Source of the DNA: an uncultured Ruminococcus sp.
GTDB lineage: Bacteria; Bacillota; Clostridia; Oscillospirales; Ruminococcaceae
Assembly: GCA_945876405.1 (NCBI GenBank)
Contig: CAMCOJ010000087.1
Span: forward strand, 1 to 7,986
Length of the DNA: 7,986 bases
Direction of reading: 5' to 3'
The notes under the pieces are model-generated. The model ran no database searches. It had not been told where the DNA came from and saw only the letters and a program-made list of their open reading frames with translations. Each line of letters starts with the position of its first letter. The first letter of the stretch is position 1. This document shows, in pieces, positions 1-6,523 of the stretch. The position numbers and the translations under genes are program-made.

Positions 1-46
1 AGATTTCTGCCTGTCTCGTGGGCTCGGAGATGTGTATAAGAGACAG
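1..46 (+). other. Illumina Nextera i7 adapter remnant (sequencing artefact)
   Basis: Bases 1-4 (AGAT) match the end of the P7 oligo. Bases 5-12 (TTCTGCCT) match the adapter-strand form of Nextera index N703. Bases 13-46 match the Nextera Read 2 transposon adapter, and its last 19 bases (28-46) are the Tn5 mosaic end. Genomic sequence begins at base 47, inside pdxS. This is residual library adapter at a contig end, not a Tn5 insertion: nothing else of a transposon is present and the index sits exactly where the library design puts it. The index name is recalled from the published kit sequences. Confidence 0.97.
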
Positions 47-774
47 GGATTTCCTGACTTGAATATTCCTGAACCTACGAACACGCCTTCTGCACCAAGC
101 TGCATCATAAGAGCAGCATCAGCAGGTGTTGCAACACCGCCGGCAGCAAAGTTTACTACAGGAAGACGGCCGTTGCTGTGAACATATTCAACGAGATCGT
201 AAGGAACCTGAAGCTCCTTGGCTGCATCGTAAAGTTCATCTTCACTCATTGACTGAAGTCTTCTTATCTCAGCATTCATCATTCTCATATGACGAACAGC
301 CTGAACAACGTCACCTGTGCCAGGTTCTCCCTTTGTACGAATCATGGAAGCACCTTCATTTATTCTTCTTAATGCTTCACCAAGATCCTTTGCACCGCAT
401 ACGAAAGGTACATCAAACTGTCTCTTGTCAATATGGTATCTGTCATCAGCAGGTGAAAGGACCTCACTTTCATCTATATAATCTATTTCAATTGCCTGAA
501 GAATCTGTGCTTCTGCAAAATGTCCTATTCTGCACTTTGCCATTACCGGAATTGATACTGCATCCATAATACCCTTAATCATCTTAGGGTCACTCATTCT
601 TGAAACACCGCCTGCAGCTCTGATATCAGCCGGTATTCTCTCAAGTGCCATAACTGCACATGCACCTGCTGCCTCAGCAATCCTTGCCTGTTCCGGTGTT
701 GTAACGTCCATAATAACACCGCCCTTAAGCATCTGAGCGAGTTCTTTGTTTAACTGATATCTTTTATTTTCCAT
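47..774 (-). CDS. pdxS: Pyridoxal 5'-phosphate synthase lyase subunit PdxS (3'-truncated by contig end)
   Basis: PdxS (SNZ/YaaD family) builds PLP in the cytosol from ribose 5-phosphate, glyceraldehyde 3-phosphate and ammonia. The ammonia comes from the glutaminase PdxT. About 242 of the usual 290-295 residues are present; the C-terminal ~50 are lost at the adapter junction, which falls within the conserved FKSGNP segment. The N-terminus reads [16 protein letters not shown], then KGGVIMDV (Asp23), [28 protein letters not shown] with the first catalytic lysine at about Lys80, DYIDESEVL, and RTKGEPGTG with the second lysine at about Lys148. The phosphate-site stretch [20 protein letters not shown] is intact. 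The start at 774 is fixed by the family's normal N-terminus and an AAGGAG site (783-788) 8 bases upstream. The divergent MocR regulator next door supports the assignment. In most Firmicutes pdxT follows pdxS, but here it would lie off the contig. Confidence 0.97.
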
Positions 775-782
775 AATAAATT

Positions 783-788
783 CTCCTT
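783..788 (-). promoter_or_regulatory. Ribosome binding site of pdxS
   Basis: AAGGAG on the minus strand, 8 bases before the pdxS ATG at 774. It overlaps by two bases the -35 box of the opposing regulator promoter (787-792), which shows how compact this control region is. Confidence 0.85.
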
Positions 789-815
789 GAAAATTATTTT
801 TTGATATGTTATAAT
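787..815 (+). promoter_or_regulatory. Sigma-A promoter of the MocR regulator (extended -10)
   Basis: A -35 box TTGAAA (787-792), a 17-base spacer and a perfect TATAAT (810-815). TG sits at 807-808, giving the extended -10 form TGTTATAAT. The expected start is near 822, leaving a leader of about 57 bases. That leader contains the GGTTT half-sites described separately, an arrangement that would suit autorepression. Confidence 0.8.
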
Positions 816-837
816 GATATCACAAAACCAGCATTAA
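808..837 (-). promoter_or_regulatory. Candidate promoter of pdxS (weak -35), overlapping the divergent promoter
   Basis: On the minus strand TATAAC (808-813) lies 18 bases downstream of TTAATG (832-837). The -10 is good and the -35 is poor, as expected for an activated promoter. The -10 shares bases 810-813 with the -10 of the regulator on the other strand, so polymerase could occupy only one at a time. This start would give a leader of about 26 bases ahead of pdxS. An alternative -10 (TATCAT, 814-819) cannot be excluded. Confidence 0.5.
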
Positions 838-877
838 CGAAATAGTCGGTTTTAGTTTATTTTATAAGGTCGGTTTG
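824..877 (+). promoter_or_regulatory. Candidate operator: phased GGTTT half-sites between pdxS and its regulator
   Basis: GTCGGTTT occurs twice as a direct repeat (845-852 and 869-876), and an inverted copy AAAACC lies at 824-829 opposite GGTTTT at 848-853. The three GGTTT/AAACC elements start 24 bases apart (824, 848, 872). MocR-type PdxR proteins are known to bind direct repeats in the pdxR-pdxS intergenic region, activating pdxS and repressing their own gene. Here the sites lie upstream of the pdxS promoter and downstream of the regulator's start, which matches that scheme. Binding itself is inferred. Confidence 0.5.
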
Positions 878-878
878 C

Positions 879-2255
879 ATGATTACTATTCAGATAGACA
901 ATACCAGTAAAACTCCGATATATATGCAGATTTACAGCTATATAAGATCAGAGATTGAGTCAGGAAAATTAAAAGCCGGGGAAAAGCTCCCCTCCAAAAG
1001 AGCGATGTCATCCCATATGAATGTCAGTATCGTAACGATTGAAAACGCCTATGCACAGCTTCTGGCGGAAGGCTATATAAATTCCCGTGCCGGTAGCGGA
1101 TTTTACGTTGAAGGAATTGATATTCCGTTATCAGAAAAAGAATCGGATAAGCAGGCTGAAACAACTGGTGAAATAAAATATAATTTCAGTACAAGCCTCG
1201 CCGATACATCACTGTTTCCTTTTTCTGTATGGGCAAAACTTTCGCGTTCAACTCTTAACTTGAGAACAACTGACCTGCTTAATTCATGTGATTTTCGCGG
1301 GATTCCGGAACTGCGTAAAGAAATTGCTGAATATCTCCACCGTTTTCGTGGAATGAACGTCTCTCCGGAAAGAATAGTTATTGGTGCCGGCTCTGAATAT
1401 CTCCTCTGCCTTATTATCCAGCTGCTTGGGCGTGATATGGCATATGGAGTTGAAAATCCCGGATACCGCAGAATCTACGATATTTTCAGTCTAAACACTT
1501 CTAGAGTGTTTCCTGTTCCCATGGACGATAAAGGGGCCAGCATATCTGCTATATCAGGTTTTGGAATAGATGTTATTCATGTAACTCCTTCACACCATTT
1601 TCCTCTTGGAATAACAATGCCGGTGACTCGGAGACACGAACTTCTCAAGTGGGCATATTCCCGCTCTGAGCGATATATTATAGAGGATGACTGTGACTGT
1701 GAATTCTGTTATGGAAGCCGTCCGGCGTCCCCTCTCTTTAGTCTGGATCAGAACAACCGCGTTATATATATCAATACTTTTACAAGAACTCTTGCTCCTT
1801 CAATCCGAATAGGATATATGGTTCTCCCCGAAAATCTTGCCCGAAGATTTTCAGACCGGCTTGGATTTTACTCCTGTACCGTACCGGTTTTCGAACAGTA
1901 CACACTTGCTTCATTTATGCAGGAAGGACATTTTGAAAGGCATATTAACCGAATAAGAAAAATATACAGACAAAGGCGCGACACAATTATAAACAATATA
2001 AAAAGCAGCTCGCTTGGTAATATTACAGAAATATCCGGCGAAGGCTCCGGACTTCACATTGTTCTGAGTTTCAAAAACGGTATCAGTCAGAACGAAATCA
2101 TCTCATCCGCAGCCGAAGCCGGCGTAAAAATTCACGGATTGACGGAATACTATTCTTTTCCTGTTTCAGATATTCCTGATAATTCTGTTATCATCGGTTT
2201 TTCAGGTATTGATTCAGAACAAATATCAGAAGCATTTCATTCTATTATGAAATAA
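879..2255 (+). CDS. MocR/GntR-family transcriptional regulator, PdxR-like, with altered PLP site
   Basis: The protein has 458 residues, the usual length for a MocR regulator. A GntR-type winged helix (about 1-78, with PIYMQIYSYIR, GEKLPSKRAMSSHMNVS and AGSGFYV) is followed by a short linker and a fold-type I aminotransferase-like domain (about 100-458). Hallmarks are DFRGIPELRKEIAEYL, VENPGY (191-196), VTPSHHFPLG, IEDD (268-271) and TLAPSIRIGYMVLP. In PdxR, PLP binding to this domain controls the pdxST genes, and the divergent position next to pdxS makes that role likely. Key residues differ, however. The lysine that normally forms the Schiff base (TFSKTLAP in relatives, Lys312 in GabR) is Arg303 in TFTRTLAP, and the Tyr of the EDDYDSEF motif is Cys272. 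Asp270 and Arg310 remain. The effector may therefore bind without an aldimine or may not be PLP, so I give no gene symbol. A weak AAGG (866-869), 9 bases before the ATG, serves as the ribosome site and overlaps the putative operator. Confidence 0.9.
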   Translation: MITIQIDNTSKTPIYMQIYSYIRSEIESGKLKAGEKLPSKRAMSSHMNVSIVTIENAYAQLLAEGYINSRAGSGFYVEGIDIPLSEKESDKQAETTGEIKYNFSTSLADTSLFPFSVWAKLSRSTLNLRTTDLLNSCDFRGIPELRKEIAEYLHRFRGMNVSPERIVIGAGSEYLLCLIIQLLGRDMAYGVENPGYRRIYDIFSLNTSRVFPVPMDDKGASISAISGFGIDVIHVTPSHHFPLGITMPVTRRHELLKWAYSRSERYIIEDDCDCEFCYGSRPASPLFSLDQNNRVIYINTFTRTLAPSIRIGYMVLPENLARRFSDRLGFYSCTVPVFEQYTLASFMQEGHFERHINRIRKIYRQRRDTIINNIKSSSLGNITEISGEGSGLHIVLSFKNGISQNEIISSAAEAGVKIHGLTEYYSFPVSDIPDNSVIIGFSGIDSEQISEAFHSIMK

Positions 2256-2299
2256 AAAATCCTCTGTTACCGCTTTTAAACGATAACAGAGGATTTTTT
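2254..2299. terminator. Bidirectional intrinsic terminator between convergent genes
   Basis: Arms 2254-2269 and 2284-2299 are perfectly complementary (16 bp). The GC-bearing core TCCTCTGTTA is flanked by six A/T pairs that supply a U-run on either strand. Loop bases 2270-2283 can pair further (CG at 2271-2272 with CG at 2281-2282). The arms include part of the stop codon of the regulator (2253-2255) and of the GGDEF-EAL gene (2298-2300). Confidence 0.92.
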
Positions 2300-4256
2300 A
2301 ACCATATTTTTTCCTTTTCATTCTTTCTTCGAACTCTGATTTTTTCAGAGGTTTATCAAAAACATAACCCTGAATCTGACCACAGCCGTAATCCTTAAGC
2401 ATTTTTATCTGATCCATCTGTTCAACACCTTCAGCAATTACGCGGGAATCAATGTCATGTGCAATATTAATTATGTGTTCAAGGAGTTTTCTTTCCTTTT
2501 CGCTCCTGCATTCGATAAACTGTCTGTCTATCTTAAGAACATCAAAACTTATCTCACGAAGAAGATTTATTGATGAACTTCCTGTTCCGAAATCATCTAT
2601 TGCAACATTAATCCCGTATCCCTGAAGTGCTTCAACAACACCTTTAAGATATGAGAGAGGATACTCATCAATAGTCTCGGTAATCTCTACCTGAATATAC
2701 TTCTCCGGAATATTGTTGTCAACAACTACATTATGAATCTCCTCAGCAAGTACAGGATTTCCAAGATTTCTTCTTGAGAAATTAACAGATATACACGGAG
2801 GCTCAAGCCCCTGCTCTATCCAGCCGGCAACGTCCTTGCAGACACGGTCAAGTATGTAGAAATCAAGTCTGCAGATACTGTCATCCTTCTCCATTACAGG
2901 TATAAACTTGGCCGGAGAAACAACTAAATTGTCGTACTCCCACCTCGCTAATGCCTCTGCACCGCACAACTCCATCCTATCAACATCAACCTTTGGCTGA
3001 TAGTACGGAAGAAATTCTCCGTCTTTCAGTGCAGAAGGAATTCTTTCCTCAAGCTGACGACTCTCATTAATTTTCTCCAGGATCTCCTGGGTAAGATAGG
3101 TAAACGGCTTTTTCATAACATTTTTCGCTATATTAGCCGCCAGTGCTGCATTTCCGATTACATGTTCAGAAACAATATGCTTGTCTGATATTTCGTATCC
3201 TCCGGCAACAGAAGAAACGTTTATTGTCTCGATTTCGTCACCTATCTTAATTTTGACGGGCACTTCCCTGAGATAGTTCAGAAACTGTTCTGAATTATCC
3301 TTGTTTACAAGCGCAATAAAAAAATTTCCGCCAAGTCTTCCGAGAATTTCATCTTTTTCAAGCTGGGCAGCAATATTAAGACCGAATTCCTTTATGATAA
3401 GATCACCGTTATCACTTCCGTATCTTTTATTAAACTGCCCCATCCTGGCAATATCAATATAGTATGTATTATAGTTTCTGATATCATGCTGCTCTTTCAC
3501 CCTGTCAACTGCCGCAAGGAAACCGTATTGATTATGAAGACCTGTCAGAGCATCTGTACTGGCACTTTTCATCAGTATATTGTTCTGGTCCACAAGTGCA
3601 ACTATGTACTGGAAAATTGCAGTCAGTGCAATCGACATGTTAAGTATTGAAAAATCTCTCATGAAAACGCGAAGTACTGCTGAAATAACAGGCAGAATCA
3701 TAAACACAATCAATGCACTGCGAATACTGCTGCTTATATATTTTCTGAATCTTACCACGTTTATCAACTGAAAAACAAATGAAGCAGCTGTTATTAAAAA
3801 GAAAAGAAAAAACAATGAACCACGGCGATAAACATTAGATGAATCAAAAGTATAACAAACACCTGTAAACTGTGAAACTGCAATAAGTGCTATACCTGAA
3901 AGTGAAAGCAAACTGCATACTTTTAATCCCTTCGGTGGTTCCTTAAGTTTTCCACGTCCGGTAATAAGACAAATAATATACCGGTTAAATGCCAGTATCT
4001 CGAAGTTAATAAGAAAATAGTAAAAAAAACAGGCTGTTCTTACGGCATAGAAACCGAATCTGCTCCCGTCACCATTGTAATATTGTGCAAATAAATCTGC
4101 AATCATAAGTGCTGCAGCTCCGAATTCAACTCCGACCAGCGAATACTTCATACTGTGCGCACGGTATCTTATTATTAACGAAAAGCACCCGAGAACAAGA
4201 CAAACCGCTGCCAGTATCTTAAGAATATCGTTCTGACTCTGTACTAATATCTCCAT
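2298..4256 (-). CDS. Membrane-bound GGDEF-EAL protein, probable c-di-GMP phosphodiesterase
   Basis: About 652 residues. The N-terminal ~225 form roughly seven hydrophobic segments, including runs around ILAAVCLVLGCFSLII, FFYYFLINFEILAF and LFFLFFLITAASFVF, so this is an inner-membrane sensor of unknown ligand. A GGDEF domain follows (about 230-385, starting DALTGLHNQYGF). Its signature reads GGNFF (309-313) and the upstream RxxD inhibitory site is absent, so cyclase activity is unlikely. The C-terminal EAL domain (about 410-645) keeps what catalysis needs: EALARW (434-439), SVNFS, EITET, DDFGTG (554-559), LKIDRQF with Lys575, AEGVE (Glu609) and QGYVF. It should hydrolyse c-di-GMP to pGpG, with the degenerate GGDEF possibly acting as a GTP-binding regulatory domain. 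I chose ATG 4256 because the G-rich site at 4263-4270 is 6 bases away; ATG 4259 is also possible. The ATG at 4307 would add 17 polar residues and lacks a good ribosome site. No partner gene is adjacent. Confidence 0.93.
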   Translation of the reverse strand: MEILVQSQNDILKILAAVCLVLGCFSLIIRYRAHSMKYSLVGVEFGAAALMIADLFAQYYNGDGSRFGFYAVRTACFFYYFLINFEILAFNRYIICLITGRGKLKEPPKGLKVCSLLSLSGIALIAVSQFTGVCYTFDSSNVYRRGSLFFLFFLITAASFVFQLINVVRFRKYISSSIRSALIVFMILPVISAVLRVFMRDFSILNMSIALTAIFQYIVALVDQNNILMKSASTDALTGLHNQYGFLAAVDRVKEQHDIRNYNTYYIDIARMGQFNKRYGSDNGDLIIKEFGLNIAAQLEKDEILGRLGGNFFIALVNKDNSEQFLNYLREVPVKIKIGDEIETINVSSVAGGYEISDKHIVSEHVIGNAALAANIAKNVMKKPFTYLTQEILEKINESRQLEERIPSALKDGEFLPYYQPKVDVDRMELCGAEALARWEYDNLVVSPAKFIPVMEKDDSICRLDFYILDRVCKDVAGWIEQGLEPPCISVNFSRRNLGNPVLAEEIHNVVVDNNIPEKYIQVEITETIDEYPLSYLKGVVEALQGYGINVAIDDFGTGSSSINLLREISFDVLKIDRQFIECRSEKERKLLEHIINIAHDIDSRVIAEGVEQMDQIKMLKDYGCGQIQGYVFDKPLKKSEFEERMKRKKYG

Positions 4257-4262
4257 CATATA

Positions 4263-4270
4263 CCCCCTTT
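4263..4270 (-). promoter_or_regulatory. Ribosome binding site deciding the GGDEF-EAL start
   Basis: AAAGGGGG on the minus strand lies 3 bases before the ATG at 4259 and 6 bases before the ATG at 4256. The second spacing is the more usual, which favours 4256 and argues against the in-frame ATG at 4307, since that codon lies upstream of this site. Confidence 0.65.
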
Positions 4271-4336
4271 TTTTATTTTCTAAAAAACAATGGACATACT
4301 TATACACTATATTATTCGGAAGTTATGCACAAAATT

Positions 4337-4359
4337 AAATACTTTTTCTCAAAGTATTT
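4337..4359 (-). terminator. Weak AT-rich hairpin, possible lysR terminator
   Basis: AAATACTTT (4337-4345) and AAAGTATTT (4351-4359) form a 9-bp stem with a 5-base loop. It lies 42 bases past the lysR stop and is followed on the minus strand by AATTTT. With only one G-C pair it is a poor terminator, so lysR transcripts may run into the GGDEF-EAL gene. Bases 4260-4401 also hold the leader and any promoter of that gene. I see AT-rich -10-like strings near 4300-4315 but no convincing -35. Confidence 0.4.
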
Positions 4360-4401
4360 TTCTCTATTAAACAATCACCAAATCATAAAGGTCCCTTTAC
4401 C

Positions 4402-5307
4402 CTATTTTTCCTTCAAATATTCTTTCAGATTTTCAATATAATCATTCCCTATACCAGATAAAATAATATTCTTCTGTTTAATATATCCTATCTCCATCCT
4501 GTCAGTTTTATCAGAAAGTGGAATTGCCGTATAATCCGAACCGTTAAGATTTCCACATATTATACCTGAACAAAATGTATATCCGTTAATTCCCTTCATC
4601 AGATTCAGCATCGTCGAACGGTCTGAAGCCTTAATTACTCTTGAAAAGTCTGAGGTACTGATTATCTCTTCCGCATAGTAGAACGAACTCTTGTCACCCT
4701 GTTCAAATGTCAGGCATGGATACTGTTCAAGTTCTTCAATGCTTACTGATTTTTTCGAGGCAAGCGGATGCTCTTTCCAGAGATAAGCATAAACATCACA
4801 GTCAATCAGATGAACGAACTCGAGATGATTGGTCTGAAGCATTTTCATAATAAACTGTCTGTTAAATTCGCTAAGATAAAGAATACCTATCTCACTTTTC
4901 AGAGCAGCAACGTCATTAATAACGTCAGAAGTGTTGGTTTCCCGTATTGCGAATTCATATTCACATGTATTGTAACTCTGAACCGTTTCAACAAACGCGT
5001 GCACAGCAAATGAATAATGCTGTGCCGACACACCGAATTTTCTTTTTATATTTCCGCCGCTGTATTTTTCCTGAAGTGTCTCATACTGCTGGTATACCTG
5101 ACGTGCATAAGTGATGAATTCCATTCCGTCAGCAGTAAGTGAAACGCCTTTTCCGCTTCTGTTAAAAATGGTGATACCTATTTCCTTTTCCAGTTCTTTA
5201 ATCGAATTGGTCAGTGAAGGCTGAGTTATATAAAGCTGCTCAGCTGCCTTGTTCATCGAACCGGTCTCTGAGATAACTATCGCATAGTTTAACTGTTGTA
5301 ACGTCAT
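4402..5307 (-). CDS. LysR-family transcriptional regulator
   Basis: 301 residues, typical LysR length. The N-terminal winged helix-turn-helix (about 1-60) is canonical: MTLQQLNYAIVISETGSMNKAAEQLYITQPSLTNSIKELEKEIG, then FNRSGKGVSLTADG. A linker helix follows and then the periplasmic-binding-like effector domain (about 90-295), which holds SAQHYSFAVHAFVE, IGILYLS, HPLASKKSVSIEELEQYPCLTFEQGD and GINGYTFCSG. This sequence style belongs to a clostridial and lactic-acid-bacterial LysR group whose ligands I cannot name. The gene starts 12 bases after the aminotransferase and its ribosome site overlaps that gene's stop codon, so the two are very probably co-transcribed. LysR regulators are more often divergent from their targets, so same-strand downstream placement is less usual. 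Autoregulation of this operon or control of cysK is a reasonable guess but nothing here proves it. Confidence 0.93.
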   Translation of the reverse strand: MTLQQLNYAIVISETGSMNKAAEQLYITQPSLTNSIKELEKEIGITIFNRSGKGVSLTADGMEFITYARQVYQQYETLQEKYSGGNIKRKFGVSAQHYSFAVHAFVETVQSYNTCEYEFAIRETNTSDVINDVAALKSEIGILYLSEFNRQFIMKMLQTNHLEFVHLIDCDVYAYLWKEHPLASKKSVSIEELEQYPCLTFEQGDKSSFYYAEEIISTSDFSRVIKASDRSTMLNLMKGINGYTFCSGIICGNLNGSDYTAIPLSDKTDRMEIGYIKQKNIILSGIGNDYIENLKEYLKEK

Positions 5308-5315
5308 TGCACATC

Positions 5316-5321
5316 TCTCCT
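5316..5321 (-). promoter_or_regulatory. lysR ribosome binding site overlapping the aminotransferase stop codon
   Basis: On the minus strand the stop TAG (5320-5322) runs directly into the site as TAGGAGAG, with AGGAGA at 5316-5321 and 8 bases to the lysR ATG. Ribosomes finishing the aminotransferase would uncover or reuse this site, which suggests translational coupling. Confidence 0.75.
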
Positions 5322-6480
5322 ATCTGATTTTCTTACGAATATCAGCAAGTCTTTCAAGTGCTGCATTAAGCGTTTCTGATTTCTTTGCAAAATGAAGTCT
5401 GATATATCTGTTTTCCGGTTCCTTAAAGAAACTTGAACCAGGTACAGCTCCGACTCCGACAAGACGGGCAAGGTCTTCACAGAACTTAATATCGCTCTCA
5501 TAACCAAACTCGGAAATATCAAGGAGAACGTAATAGGCTCCCTGCGGTTCTGTATGATTAAGTTTAAGAGTTTTAAGTCCGTTTAAAAACAGTTCCCTTT
5601 TTTCAGTATATTTAGCCTGAAGTTCTTCATAATATTCATCGCCGAACCTAAGCCCTGTAACTGCAGCTTCCTGAAGCGGTGCTGCTGCACCAACAGTAAG
5701 AAAGTCGTGAACTTTTTTTACTCTGTCAGCAACTTCCGGAGCTGCAATAACATATCCGAGTCGCCAGCCTGTAATGGAATATGTCTTTGAAAGAGAACTG
5801 CATGATATTGTTCTTTCACGCATACCAGGAAGCGAAGCCATGTAAATATGTTTGTTTGGAGCATAGAGTATATGTTCGTAAACCTCGTCTGTAATTACAA
5901 AGGTATCGTATTTCTTTGCAAGATCTGCAATAATTTTCATTTCTTCCAGTGTAAAAACTTTACCGCACGGATTTGAAGGGTTACAGAGAATAAGTGCTTT
6001 CACTCCCTGACGAAATGCATCTTCAAGCACCGCCGGATCAAATGAAAATTCCGGAGGAACAAGCGGTACATATATCGGTTCAGCACCCGAAAGAATAGTA
6101 TCTGCACCGTAGTTTTCGTAGAACGGAGAGAAAACAACAACCTTATCCCCCGGATTTGTTACACTCATCATAGCTGCCATCATAGCTTCCGTACTTCCGC
6201 ACGTAACAACGATTTCCTTCTCCGGATCAACCTTAACCCCGGAAAAATGTTCAAACTTAACAGCAAGTGCCTCACGGAAATTCTGTGCACCCCATGTAAT
6301 TGAGTACTGATGAAAATCTTCCTTAGTAACCTGAGAAAGTCTGTTCAGTATCTCCTGCGGCGGTTCAAAATCCGGAAATCCCTGAGAAAGATTAACCGCA
6401 TCATACTGATTTGAAATTCTTGTCATTCTTCTTATTACTGAATCAGTAAATATATCTGTTCTTTTCGATAATGATGGCAT
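5320..6480 (-). CDS. PLP-dependent class I aminotransferase (kynurenine/methionine aminotransferase-like)
   Basis: 386 residues, full length for fold-type I, subgroup I-gamma enzymes (COG0436 type). These cytosolic enzymes move amino groups between an amino acid and a 2-oxo acid using PLP. Visible motifs in order: LSQGFPDFEPP (31-41), the phosphate-side loop GSTEAMMAA (95-103), NPSNPCGKVF (167-176, Asn170), TDEVYEH with Asp198 and Tyr201, SSLSKTYSITGWRLGY with the Schiff-base Lys232, QGAYYVLLDISEFG, VPGSSFF, and IRLHFAKK with the carboxylate-binding Arg361. The overall style, especially RLHFAKK near the end, is closest to kynurenine aminotransferase / cysteine-conjugate beta-lyase and YbdL-like methionine aminotransferases. 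Substrate cannot be read from sequence. Position between cysK and lysR hints at sulfur or aromatic amino acids, but this is inference. AGGAG at 6488-6492, 7 bases before the ATG, supports the start. Confidence 0.93.
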   Translation of the reverse strand: MPSLSKRTDIFTDSVIRRMTRISNQYDAVNLSQGFPDFEPPQEILNRLSQVTKEDFHQYSITWGAQNFREALAVKFEHFSGVKVDPEKEIVVTCGSTEAMMAAMMSVTNPGDKVVVFSPFYENYGADTILSGAEPIYVPLVPPEFSFDPAVLEDAFRQGVKALILCNPSNPCGKVFTLEEMKIIADLAKKYDTFVITDEVYEHILYAPNKHIYMASLPGMRERTISCSSLSKTYSITGWRLGYVIAAPEVADRVKKVHDFLTVGAAAPLQEAAVTGLRFGDEYYEELQAKYTEKRELFLNGLKTLKLNHTEPQGAYYVLLDISEFGYESDIKFCEDLARLVGVGAVPGSSFFKEPENRYIRLHFAKKSETLNAALERLADIRKKIR

Positions 6481-6523
6481 TTTAATACTCCTAAATCATC
6501 TGAAAAATTTGTTTCAACACTGT

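Noticed and set aside
28..46. Tn5 mosaic end that could be read as a transposon boundary
   Set aside because: It is preceded exactly by the Nextera Read 2 sequence, an index and the P7 tail, so it is library adapter.
126..569. 147-codon open frame on the plus strand
   Set aside because: Antisense shadow of pdxS. It has no ribosome site and a low-complexity His/Leu/Gln-rich translation.
4257..4307. Longer start for the GGDEF-EAL gene at 4307
   Set aside because: It adds a polar stretch before the first membrane segment, has no good ribosome site, and would place the AAAGGGGG site inside the coding region.
3580..5522. Small frames at 3580-3771, 4768-5013 (plus) and 5304-5522 (minus)
   Set aside because: They lie within or across the GGDEF-EAL, lysR and aminotransferase genes and lack ribosome sites or recognisable protein features.
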